From contig JALHSW010000412.1 of assembly GCA_022865365.1 (NCBI GenBank), positions 1 to 5,100 of the forward strand: a stretch of DNA of 5,100 nucleotides, written 5' to 3'. Made by a program: the position numbers and the translations under genes. This DNA comes from Acidimicrobiia bacterium. GTDB taxonomy: Bacteria > Actinomycetota > Acidimicrobiia > IMCC26256 > PALSA-555. Numbering within the stretch: position 1 is the stretch's first letter; each line of letters opens with the position of its first letter. Shown here one piece after another: positions 1 through 5,100 of the stretch. The notes under the pieces are model-generated. The model did not search any database, was not told the origin of the DNA, and saw only the letters and a list, made by a program, of their open reading frames with translations.

Positions 1-1
1 C

Positions 2-472
2 GAGGAGCTCGCGGGTATCGGCGCACAGACGGCGTTCGGCCGCACCCCAGACGTGTCGGGAACGATGGTGATCGACGGGACCACTGCGAGCGAGGTCGAC
101 ATCGAAGCCGACCTCACCACGCTCGAGAGTGACGAGCCGTTTCGCGACGGAACACTCGGAGACCAGGCGCTCGAGACGGGCCGGTTCCCGACCGCGACGT
201 TCATGCTGACCGAACCGATCGACTTCGGGACCGTCCCGGCCGCGGGTGAGACGGTGAAGGTCAACGCGAGTGGGAAGCTGACCCTTCACGGCCTCACTCG
301 CGACGTGACGATCCCGCTAGACGCGAAGCTCGTGAACGACGTGATCGTGGTCACGGGCCAGATCGACATCGCGTTCGCGGACTACGGGATCGAGAAACCC
401 GTCTCCTTGCGGGTGCTCTCGATCGAAGACCGTGGCGTGATGGAGCTACAGCTATTCTTCACGAACCAGTAG
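2..472 (+). CDS. YceI-family lipid/polyisoprenoid-binding protein, 5'-partial
   Basis: This is the 3' part of a YceI-like gene whose start lies left of the window. The frame is open from base 2 and ends at TAG 470-472, giving 156 visible residues. Although GTG 53 could act as a start, family-like sequence (EELAGIGAQTAFGRTPDVSG) runs in from before it, so 53 is internal. Visible family hallmarks are the paired blocks VDIEADLTTLESDE and FRDGTLGDQALETGRFPTATF, then the strand KLTLHGLTRDVTIPLDAKL and a C-terminal ELQLFF ending. YceI proteins are small beta-barrels (lipocalin-like) that bind isoprenoid-type lipids in a hydrophobic pocket and are usually exported or membrane-anchored. The missing N-terminus probably carries the export or anchor segment. 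No regulation is visible, and the gene converges on the minus-strand operon. The family call is strong; the ligand is unknown. Confidence 0.9.
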   Translation, partial: EELAGIGAQTAFGRTPDVSGTMVIDGTTASEVDIEADLTTLESDEPFRDGTLGDQALETGRFPTATFMLTEPIDFGTVPAAGETVKVNASGKLTLHGLTRDVTIPLDAKLVNDVIVVTGQIDIAFADYGIEKPVSLRVLSIEDRGVMELQLFFTNQ

Positions 473-809
473 CTCGAGTACGACGACCGACGAGACGCGA
501 GCAGAAAGCGGCCGGTACCGCAACGACATGGTGCGCCGTCCCCTCCGCCACGTCGGATGGCTCACCCCCACGGGGCGGATCGTCTCGGTCACCGTGCCCG
601 CGGCGCTCCTGCGTCGCCTGGCGAAGACCGCCCCATCGTTGCCCCACGGTACGTTCGCCGTGCCGAGGGGTTGCGTGGGCGGCACCACCCGGCGCCTGCG
701 TGTCCGCTTCGGCCAGCGCACCATCGCCAAGGCGACCGTCAACCTGCGCGCCGCGACCGGCGCCGGGAAGCTTGGCCCGGTGGGCTCTGGAAGGTCGATG
801 ACGCGACCG
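473..809 (+). other. Convergent intergenic gap with coding-like composition, possible gene remnant
   Basis: This gap separates the YceI-like gene from the epimerase, whose 3' ends face each other. Read in the plus frame of ATG 528, codons from about 528 to 780 end almost always in G or C and give a protein-like stretch (for example RIVSVTVPAALLRRLAKTAP and later RRLRVRFGQRTIAKATVNLR). No stop closes it at the gap's end; the frame simply runs on as antisense of the epimerase, so it is not a complete gene as it stands. There is no Shine-Dalgarno sequence before ATG 528. The opposite strand (742 to 452) is also open but very arginine-rich and less protein-like. It may be the tail of a lost secreted beta-rich protein, but I do not recognise the family. 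Two weak hairpins are present (arms 645-649/658-662 and 763-767/776-780), both without T-tracts. No convincing terminator is seen. Confidence 0.35.
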
Positions 810-1886
810 TCAGATCAAGCCGTCTTCGATCGCGTCGACAACCCACGGGACGACGAGATCGAGCATCTCGTCGAGTGTGGTCGTCGCTTCGAACCCGAGC
901 AGTTGTCGAGCCTTCTCGACCGAAGGCACGCGCTTCTGCACGTCATGCTCGAACGACTCGTCGCTGACGTACCGGAATGGCGTATCGGCGCCGCGCAGGC
1001 GGTGCCAGATGTTTTCGGCGAGCTCGAGGACCGTCGTCGACTGTGCGGTGGAGAGGTTGAAGTCTTCGTTCAGTGCCGCCGGGTGCTCCATGCCGGCGAC
1101 GATTCCCTCCGCGAGATCGCCACCGTAGGTGTAGTGCCGGATCTGCTTCCCGTCGCCGAGGATGTGCAGTGGGTCCTGACCCTTCACGACCTTCTGGATG
1201 AGGTCGGGAACGACGTGGCTCATCGCGAGCTTCACGTTGCCGCTCCGCACCTCGACGTCGGAACGAGCCCGCATTTCCCCGACCCCCACGCAGTTGAACG
1301 GCCGACAGATCGTGTACGGAAGGCCGTACTGCGAATGTGCCGCAACGGCGTAGTACTCGACTGCGAGCTTCTGGAACCCGTACGAGGAGATCGGTGGCGG
1401 TACCTCACGCTGCTGGCCCTCGTACGACGGCCACGAATCCGCCGACTCGAAGACCATCGACGAACTCATGTAGGTGACTTTCTCGAGCCGACCTTCGCTA
1501 TGGGCTTTGATCGCTGCGTCACACGATGAGGCCATGATGCGCTCGTTCGTCGCGAGGAGGTCGTACGCAAACGCGTGAAAGTAGGAGATGCCACCGATCA
1601 GCGCAGCGCCCGCGATGAAGTGGTCGCAGTCGGCCAGCGCCTCGGTCATGAGGTCGGCGCTCGTCGCGCTACCCTCGATGAGGCTGTAGCGAGGGTGGTC
1701 GTCGTAGGACTTCGCGACCCGGCCGTACTTCGAGTAGTCGTCGACCCCCACCACCGTGTAACCCTTCGCGAGAAGTTCCTCGACGACGTACCCCCCGATG
1801 AAACCGGCAGAGCCGGTGACGAGAACCTTCTTCTCGGAGGCTGGCTGCCCTATGGGCGGCCTGTTCGTGGTTGGGTTGGCGGTCAC
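810..1886 (-). CDS. NAD-dependent epimerase/dehydratase (extended SDR, nucleotide-sugar type)
   Basis: This protein of about 358 residues is an extended short-chain dehydrogenase acting on nucleotide sugars in the cytosol, as 4-epimerase, 4,6-dehydratase or a relative. The Rossmann NAD motif TGSAGFIGG lies at residues 24-32, with an acidic VDDYS at the end of strand 2 (48-52). The catalytic set is Ser in YMSSSMVF (about 141-143) and Tyr169/Lys173 in SSYGFQK. RPFNCVGVGE and ILGDGKQIRHYTYGGDLAEG are typical of the substrate half, and RVPSVEKARQLLGF is the usual C-terminal block. I chose GTG 1886 because it overlaps the TGA of the upstream glycosyltransferase (GTGA) and leaves about 20 residues before the Rossmann fold. 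ATG 1958 would lengthen the overlap to 76 bases. No good Shine-Dalgarno precedes 1886 (GGGA lies 14 bases away), so expression probably depends on coupling. It is the last gene of the operon. The precise reaction is not determinable. Confidence 0.9.
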   Translation of the reverse strand: MTANPTTNRPPIGQPASEKKVLVTGSAGFIGGYVVEELLAKGYTVVGVDDYSKYGRVAKSYDDHPRYSLIEGSATSADLMTEALADCDHFIAGAALIGGISYFHAFAYDLLATNERIMASSCDAAIKAHSEGRLEKVTYMSSSMVFESADSWPSYEGQQREVPPPISSYGFQKLAVEYYAVAAHSQYGLPYTICRPFNCVGVGEMRARSDVEVRSGNVKLAMSHVVPDLIQKVVKGQDPLHILGDGKQIRHYTYGGDLAEGIVAGMEHPAALNEDFNLSTAQSTTVLELAENIWHRLRGADTPFRYVSDESFEHDVQKRVPSVEKARQLLGFEATTTLDEMLDLVVPWVVDAIEDGLI

Positions 1887-2638
1887 GTGCGAGTCGTTCG
1901 TCCCGTTGATGCCACCTGGTCCATCGTGAGCCTGGGGCCGAACGCGAACCGGTACCACTTGAAGTAGCGGGGGAGCCAGCGCAGCATCTTGAAGTTGGAC
2001 GTGCCGTGCGCGCGCTCGAGCCAGATCGTGGGCAACTCCGCGACGGGGAGGCGGAGCCGACGCGCCTTGGCAACGAGCTCGATGCCGACCTCGAATCCGC
2101 TCGCCGACTCCACGCCGACATCGCGCACGAACCGCGTTGAGTACGCCTTGAACGAGTTCGTGGCATCCCGCGTCCCGACCCGGGCGACCCAGTACAACGA
2201 CAGGCCCGCGAACCGCGACAACAACGACTTCAGCGGTGGGCCACCGATCTGCTGACCGCCGCTCATGTAGCGCGACGCTGCTGCGATGACGACGCCACGC
2301 TCGACCAGCCTGCAGAGATCGTCAATCTGCTCGGCGTCGTCGCTGCCGTCGGCCATGGTCACGATCATCACCGGCGCGCGGGCCGCGTCGATCCCACATT
2401 GGATAGCCTGGGCGGGACCGGGCCCGTACGTATTCGGGACGGGAAGGACCCGCGGGTCGGACGCGACGAACTTCTCGAGGGGAGCAAGGGTCGTGTCGGC
2501 TTCGTCGTCGTACACGACCAAGACCTCGAGCGGAAGGGTGACGCTTTCCGTGATCCGTTCAAGGCACGCCGTGATCGCGTCACCTTCGTTCTTCACCGGG
2601 ATCACGAGCGAGACACGTGGCTCCTCAAGAGGTGTCAC
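1883..2638 (-). CDS. Family 2 glycosyltransferase, dolichyl-phosphate-mannose-synthase-like
   Basis: This 251-residue GT-A-fold enzyme of family GT2 transfers a sugar from a nucleotide donor, in the closest known subgroup to a polyprenyl-phosphate. The first strand RVSLVIPVKNEGDAI (8-22) is the standard GT2 opening. MADGSDD (95-101) occupies the metal-binding DXD position, where DPM1-type enzymes have DADLSH. Asp157 and RDATNSFKAYSTR (157-169) match the DPM-like acceptor region, followed by GFEVGIELV (181-189) and ERAHGTSNFK (208-217). There is no C-terminal membrane segment; the end is basic and aromatic (FKWYRFAFGPR), suggesting a peripheral cytosolic enzyme. The start is GTG 2638, which overlaps the dehydrogenase stop as GTGA and has GGAG seven bases upstream. 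Its TGA overlaps the epimerase start in the same way. Donor and acceptor are unknown, but the neighbours suggest a uronic or epimerised sugar. Confidence 0.9.
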   Translation of the reverse strand: MTPLEEPRVSLVIPVKNEGDAITACLERITESVTLPLEVLVVYDDEADTTLAPLEKFVASDPRVLPVPNTYGPGPAQAIQCGIDAARAPVMIVTMADGSDDAEQIDDLCRLVERGVVIAAASRYMSGGQQIGGPPLKSLLSRFAGLSLYWVARVGTRDATNSFKAYSTRFVRDVGVESASGFEVGIELVAKARRLRLPVAELPTIWLERAHGTSNFKMLRWLPRYFKWYRFAFGPRLTMDQVASTGRTTRT

Positions 2639-3837
2639 ACCTGAACTCCACGCTCTCGCACGTTCCAGATGTCCACGACAGGAAGGTCGGTCTCGAGGTC
2701 GCGATACATGACGTGCGGAGCCCCGACGATGAGGAGGTCGGACTCGCTCAGCACCTGCTCGAGCGGGAGCAGTGCAGGGTCCACCGAGACGTGCGGATCG
2801 TGGGTCAACACTCGTTCGGCCTTGAACGCGAGGATGCGCTTCAGCTTGTAGCTGAGACTCGAGCGAATGTCGTCGGACTCAGCCTTGAACGACATCCCCA
2901 GGATCCCGACGGTCATCTCGGAGAGGTCGTAGCGACGCTCGAGTCGAGCGACGAGGTACAAGGGCAGACCCTCGTTGGTGTTGACGCTCGCCTGACCGAG
3001 CTGGAAGTTGTTGTTGTTGAACGCCGCCAGCTGCATCGTGTCCTTGAACAGGCACGGTCCCGCCGCGAATCCGGCACCGGGGAGGTCGGCGGCACGGGGG
3101 TAGTTGTAGGTCACCGCCGATCGGATGCGCTCGTAGTCGAGACCGAAGTCGTTCGCCATCATGTAGAGCTGGTTCGCGGTAGCGAACTTGATGTAGCGCC
3201 ACGCGTTGGTGAAGAGCTTGGCGAGCTCGGCTTCTTCGGGCTCGAGGTAGACGACGTCGTGGGTGAGGGTGTGGAAGAATTTCGTGGCCCGGTCCGAGGC
3301 ACGCCGCGTACGCGCCGCGACAATCTGGGGGAACTCCGTGAGCTCGGTCATCGCGCGGCTCTCCGCGATTCGCTCGGGGCAGAACGCGACGTCGACGGCG
3401 ACGCCGAGGCGGATCATGAGCCTCTCGACCATCGCCGTGACGCCGGGGTACACGGTGCTGCGGAGCACGAAGAGCTGGCCGTCGACCAGGCTCTCGGCGA
3501 TCTCGGTGATCGCGAGTTGCACCGCGTTCAGGTCCGGGTTCAGGTGCTCGTCGATCGGCGTTCCGATCACCACCACGACGACCTCAGCCTCACCGACCGA
3601 CGACGGGTCGGTCGTCGCCCGCAGGCGACCGGCTTCCAGGACGCGCCCCAACACGGATGCCGCACCCGGCTCGTCGAACGGCAGTGAGCCCGCATTGACC
3701 TCGTCGACCGCCGCTCCGCTCACGTCGAAGAGCGTGACGTCGAGGCCGCGATCGGCGAGGACGAGCCCTAACGGCAGCCCGACATGGCCGCAGCCCCCAA
3801 CGACCGCGACATCGACCGAGAAGTGCGGCTCGCTCAT
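2635..3837 (-). CDS. Nucleotide-sugar dehydrogenase (UDP-glucose/GDP-mannose dehydrogenase family)
   Basis: This 400-residue enzyme performs the two-step NAD-dependent oxidation of a sugar C6 alcohol to a carboxylate, giving an NDP-uronic acid. The N-terminal Rossmann motif is VVGGCGHVGLP (12-22). IGTPIDEHLNPD (91-102), RSTVYPG (126-132) and FCPER (152-156) are family blocks. The central dimer domain holds ELAKLFTNAWRYIKF (204-218), with conserved Lys207 and Asn211. Cys262 in GPCLFKDTMQL is the expected catalytic nucleophile. The third domain shows GILGMSFKAESDDIRSS (311-327) and ends in PVVDIWNV. All key residues are present and the length is normal for the family. I chose ATG 3837, which puts the Rossmann fold about ten residues in; a TTG at 3882 would add 15 unlikely residues. 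No clear Shine-Dalgarno is seen. It is the first gene of the operon. Whether the substrate is UDP-Glc, UDP-GlcNAc or UDP-ManNAc cannot be told. Confidence 0.92.
   Translation of the reverse strand: MSEPHFSVDVAVVGGCGHVGLPLGLVLADRGLDVTLFDVSGAAVDEVNAGSLPFDEPGAASVLGRVLEAGRLRATTDPSSVGEAEVVVVVIGTPIDEHLNPDLNAVQLAITEIAESLVDGQLFVLRSTVYPGVTAMVERLMIRLGVAVDVAFCPERIAESRAMTELTEFPQIVAARTRRASDRATKFFHTLTHDVVYLEPEEAELAKLFTNAWRYIKFATANQLYMMANDFGLDYERIRSAVTYNYPRAADLPGAGFAAGPCLFKDTMQLAAFNNNNFQLGQASVNTNEGLPLYLVARLERRYDLSEMTVGILGMSFKAESDDIRSSLSYKLKRILAFKAERVLTHDPHVSVDPALLPLEQVLSESDLLIVGAPHVMYRDLETDLPVVDIWNVRERGVQV
2646..2649 (-). promoter_or_regulatory. Ribosome binding site of the glycosyltransferase
   Basis: GGAG lies within the last codons of the dehydrogenase, seven bases before GTG 2638. 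It supports that start codon and indicates that ribosomes can also initiate independently at the overlap. Confidence 0.5.
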
Positions 3838-3886
3838 TGCAGCCGTACGGAACGAAGGGGAACGACGTGGGCCATCGCGCAAGAGT

Positions 3887-3916
3887 AGGGTAAGAGCGCT
3901 CGCTCGCGCTGCTCAA
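3887..3916 (-). promoter_or_regulatory. Candidate promoter of the sugar operon
   Basis: On the minus strand TTGAGC (3916-3911) and TACCCT (3892-3887) are separated by 18 bases, resembling the -35 and -10 boxes of a housekeeping sigma factor. Transcription would start near 3880, leaving a leader of about 40 bases before ATG 3837. The boxes are only partial matches, but they are the best pair I found in the 103-base or longer divergent gap. Confidence 0.4.
3894..3910. repeat. Palindrome inside the promoter spacer, possible operator
   Basis: GAGCGCTC (3894-3901) is a perfect eight-base palindrome. A second pairing, AGCGC (3895-3899) with GCGCT (3906-3910), overlaps it. Both lie between the candidate -35 and -10 boxes, a classical repressor position. 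In GC-rich DNA such short symmetry can arise by chance, so this is a weak call. Confidence 0.25.
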
Positions 3917-3967
3917 CACGACTGGTGTAGCACCCTGGCGGTGAGCGCCACCGATCCGCCGAGCGAG

Positions 3968-4505
3968 ATGCCGGGCATCGACTACCAGCGCTCTATACCT
4001 ATCGCTTGCACAGCATCGACCAAGCGGCGCGCCAGGCCGCGTGGAACGAGCTCCCTCCCGCGCTTGCTCGCTGGCTCGGACCCCCGAGGCGCGTGCTTGA
4101 TCCCGCCGCCGGGAGGGGCGAGTTCGTCAACGCGATCGACACGGACGAGCGATGGGTTGTCGACAGCATCGAGTACGACGAGACCGTTCGCGACCACGAC
4201 GTCAGGGTCGTGATCGGAGACGCCCGCTTCGTCGAACTGCCTGAGGCGTAGTTCGACGGCGTCTTCGTCTCGAACTTGCTCGAACGCCTCGCGACGCAGG
4301 ACGACGTGGTCCACTTCTTGCAGCGCATACGTCGCTGTACGAGCCAGGGTGGCCGCATCGCAGTGCTGGGTCGAACTTCCGCTACTGCGCGCGGGAGTGC
4401 TTCGACTTCGCCGACCGCATGCTCGCGCTCACGCACGTCGCGGTGGAGGAGCACCTGTACGGCGCGGGCTTCGAGTCAGGTCCCCCGGGTCGCGTGCAGC
4501 GCTGA
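3968..4505 (+). pseudogene. Class I SAM-dependent methyltransferase, broken by two frameshifts and an amber codon
   Basis: A methyltransferase reads across three lesions. It begins MPGIDYQR at ATG 3968 (or GTG 3941 in the same frame). One missing base near 3990 shifts it into the frame LYTYRLHSIDQAARQAAWNE. SAM motif I is RVLDPAAGRGEFVNAI (about 4090-4137), followed by ERWVVDSIEYDE and VRVVIGDARFVELPEA. TAG at 4249-4251 then interrupts, and the same frame resumes with FDGVFVSNLLERLATQDDVV and GGRIAVLG. A second missing base near 4372 moves it to NFRYCARECFDFADRMLALT and HVAVEEHLYGAGFE, which runs to TGA 4503-4505. The last residues (SGPPGRVQR) no longer look like the family, and the expected 3' end is missing where transposase sequence begins. 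Class I methyltransferases bind SAM through motif I; the substrate here is unknown. It lies divergent from the sugar operon, so a former role in glycan methylation is possible. It is not translatable as one protein. Confidence 0.85.
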
Positions 4506-4799
4506 TTCGTGGGCACCGTCCGGCTACACGGCACCCCCCAAGACACAGCCCGCAAGTTCAACCGCACCGAGAACGTCCGTGTCATCCCGCCGACCGACCC
4601 GGACTTCGCGAAACTCTACGCACGACGCAACGACGCTGAGAGCATCAACCGCAACCTCGACGACACCCTCTGGCTCCGCCGCGCCCACAGCGTGGGACAC
4701 GAACGCCAACTCCTCAACCTGCTCGGCTACGCCCTCATGGTCAACGGCCTCGCGCTCCACCGCCACCGACGACGACACCCCACTGCCCTCGCGGCATAG
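4506..4799 (+). pseudogene. C-terminal remnant of a DDE insertion-sequence transposase
   Basis: The frame runs from just after the methyltransferase stop to TAG 4797-4799 and matches the tail of an actinobacterial DDE transposase as I know it. VRVIPPTDPDFAKLYARRND leads into AESINRNLDDTLWLRRAHSV and then GHERQLLNLLGYALMVNGLA. The Glu in RNDAESINR (codon 4638-4640) is the likely last acidic residue of the DDE triad. The first two catalytic residues and most of the protein are absent, so the fragment is inactive. GTG 4509 is the first possible start, but without a Shine-Dalgarno sequence, and translation from it is doubtful. It begins where the methyltransferase homology fades, suggesting that insertion followed by deletion removed both the gene's tail and the element's front. 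The exact IS family is uncertain. Confidence 0.75.
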
Positions 4800-4808
4800 C
4801 CACCCACC

Positions 4809-4829
4809 ACCTCGGCATCAGCCCGAGGT
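4809..4829 (+). repeat. Hairpin just after the transposase remnant
   Basis: ACCTCGG (4809-4815) pairs perfectly with CCGAGGT (4823-4829) around a seven-base loop, ten bases past the transposase stop. It may be a transcription stop or end structure of the element. There is no T-tract, so an intrinsic terminator is not proven. Confidence 0.4.
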
Positions 4830-4854
4830 CTCAGCGCGCCCCAAAGCGCATACG

Positions 4855-4874
4855 GGCGACCCACTGGGGTCGCC
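4855..4874. repeat. Strong GC hairpin between transposase remnant and tRNA
   Basis: GGCGACCC (4855-4862) pairs perfectly with GGGTCGCC (4867-4874) around the loop ACTG. No T-run follows on either strand. It could be a terminator-like stem or part of the right end of the insertion sequence. The rest of 4800-4960 shows no gene. Confidence 0.4.
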
Positions 4875-4960
4875 GAGCCCAATCACGGAGCCCTTCCCAA
4901 CATTCCAATCCCCCATGCGGACACGACACCGAGTTTTGTGCCACCTTTTCTCCATCCCCC

Positions 4961-5032
4961 GCCCCCGTAGCTCAGGGGATAGAGCATCGGTTTCCTAAAC
5001 CGTGCGCGCAGGTTCGAATCCTGCCGGGGGCG
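4961..5032 (+). tRNA. tRNA-Arg (anticodon CCT)
   Basis: A full cloverleaf can be drawn over 72 bases. The acceptor stem GCCCCCG pairs with CGGGGGC (5025-5031), with discriminator G at 5032. The D-arm is GCTC/GAGC and the T-arm is GCAGG/CCTGC with loop TTCGAAT. The anticodon loop TTCCTAA (4992-4998) carries CCT at 4994-4996, which reads AGG codons. Four of the five anticodon-stem pairs form; the outermost is T-T. The variable loop is four bases. The CCA end is not encoded. No clear promoter is visible in the preceding 60 bases. Confidence 0.95.
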
Positions 5033-5100
5033 CTTGCAGAACGGCTGGTCAGAACCCTGCGGGGCTCCGGTGTGACGCGCGGGTCGGTCGGTATCCCTAG

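Noticed and set aside
528..1529. Long plus-strand open frame of 333 residues across the epimerase region
   Set aside because: From about 810 onward it is the antisense of a clear SDR enzyme with all catalytic motifs. Only the part before 800 is kept, as a possible remnant.
3007..3018. Repeated GTT triplets, giving four Asn codons in the dehydrogenase
   Set aside because: It is a short in-frame run just after the catalytic Cys region in an intact protein. It is too short to be a meaningful repeat.
2617..3687. Long plus-strand open frame of 356 residues opposite the dehydrogenase
   Set aside because: It is rich in Arg, Val, Glu and Asp as expected for antisense of GC-rich coding DNA, and the minus strand encodes an intact dehydrogenase.
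3838..3882. TTG 3882 as the dehydrogenase start
   Set aside because: It would add 15 Arg/Ser-rich residues before the usual N-terminus, has no Shine-Dalgarno sequence and lies almost at the predicted transcription start.
3263..4213. Plus-strand frame spanning the dehydrogenase 5' end, promoter gap and methyltransferase
   Set aside because: It crosses two different real coding frames and has a low-complexity Ser/Thr/Arg composition. Only its short part at 3941-3990 coincides with the methyltransferase start.
4249..4251. TAG as a recoded amber codon (pyrrolysine or suppression)
   Set aside because: The same gene has two frameshifts and a lost end, so simple decay explains the stop. No recoding machinery or special structure is visible.
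3986..4376. Programmed ribosomal frameshifting in the methyltransferase
   Set aside because: Neither site has a slippery heptamer, and two separate shifts plus a stop in one gene are better explained by mutation or read error.
4276..4998. Plus-strand frame of 240 residues running into the tRNA
   Set aside because: Its first 30 or so residues belong to the methyltransferase remnant. After the frameshift near 4372 it is Ser/Thr/Arg-rich out-of-frame translation and overlaps the tRNA.
5033..5100. Possible terminator or attachment repeat after the tRNA
   Set aside because: Only a three-pair GC stem (CCC-TGC-GGG) without a T-tract is visible, and no copy of the tRNA 3' end is found elsewhere in the window.

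Overview
The window comes from a high-GC bacterial genome, most likely an actinobacterium. The evidence is GC-rich third codon positions, GTG starts, four-base GTGA gene overlaps and a tRNA without an encoded CCA end. A member of the Acidimicrobiia would fit the style of the YceI-like protein and the methyltransferase remnant, but this is an impression from memory and not a search result.

Layout from left to right: (1) the 3' part of a plus-strand YceI-family gene that enters from outside the window (2-472). (2) A 337-base gap (473-809) between convergent genes; it has strongly coding-like base composition in one plus-strand frame but no recognisable complete gene. (3) A tight minus-strand operon transcribed right to left: nucleotide-sugar dehydrogenase (3837 to 2635), family 2 glycosyltransferase (2638 to 1883) and NAD-dependent sugar epimerase/dehydratase (1886 to 810). 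Both junctions are four-base GTGA stop/start overlaps. A candidate promoter with a palindrome in its spacer lies just upstream at 3887-3916. (4) Divergent from the operon, a decayed class I methyltransferase gene (about 3968-4505) with two one-base deletions, one in-frame amber codon and a lost 3' end. (5) Directly abutting it in the same orientation, the C-terminal remnant of a DDE transposase (4506-4799), followed by two hairpins. (6) A clear tRNA-Arg(CCT) gene at 4961-5032. The last 68 bases hold nothing I can identify.

The three intact minus-strand genes form a plausible sugar-activation and transfer module. The dehydrogenase would oxidise an NDP-sugar to an NDP-uronic acid, the epimerase/dehydratase would modify an NDP-sugar, and the dolichyl-phosphate-mannose-synthase-like transferase would move a sugar onto a lipid carrier or other acceptor. 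Such modules build surface polysaccharide or protein glycans. The exact sugar and acceptor cannot be read from the sequence. The dead methyltransferase, the transposase scrap and the tRNA make the right-hand 1.1 kb look like an eroded accessory boundary. I see no clearly unprecedented system. The items most worth a second look are the multiply broken methyltransferase joined to the transposase tail, and the unexplained coding-like gap at 473-809.
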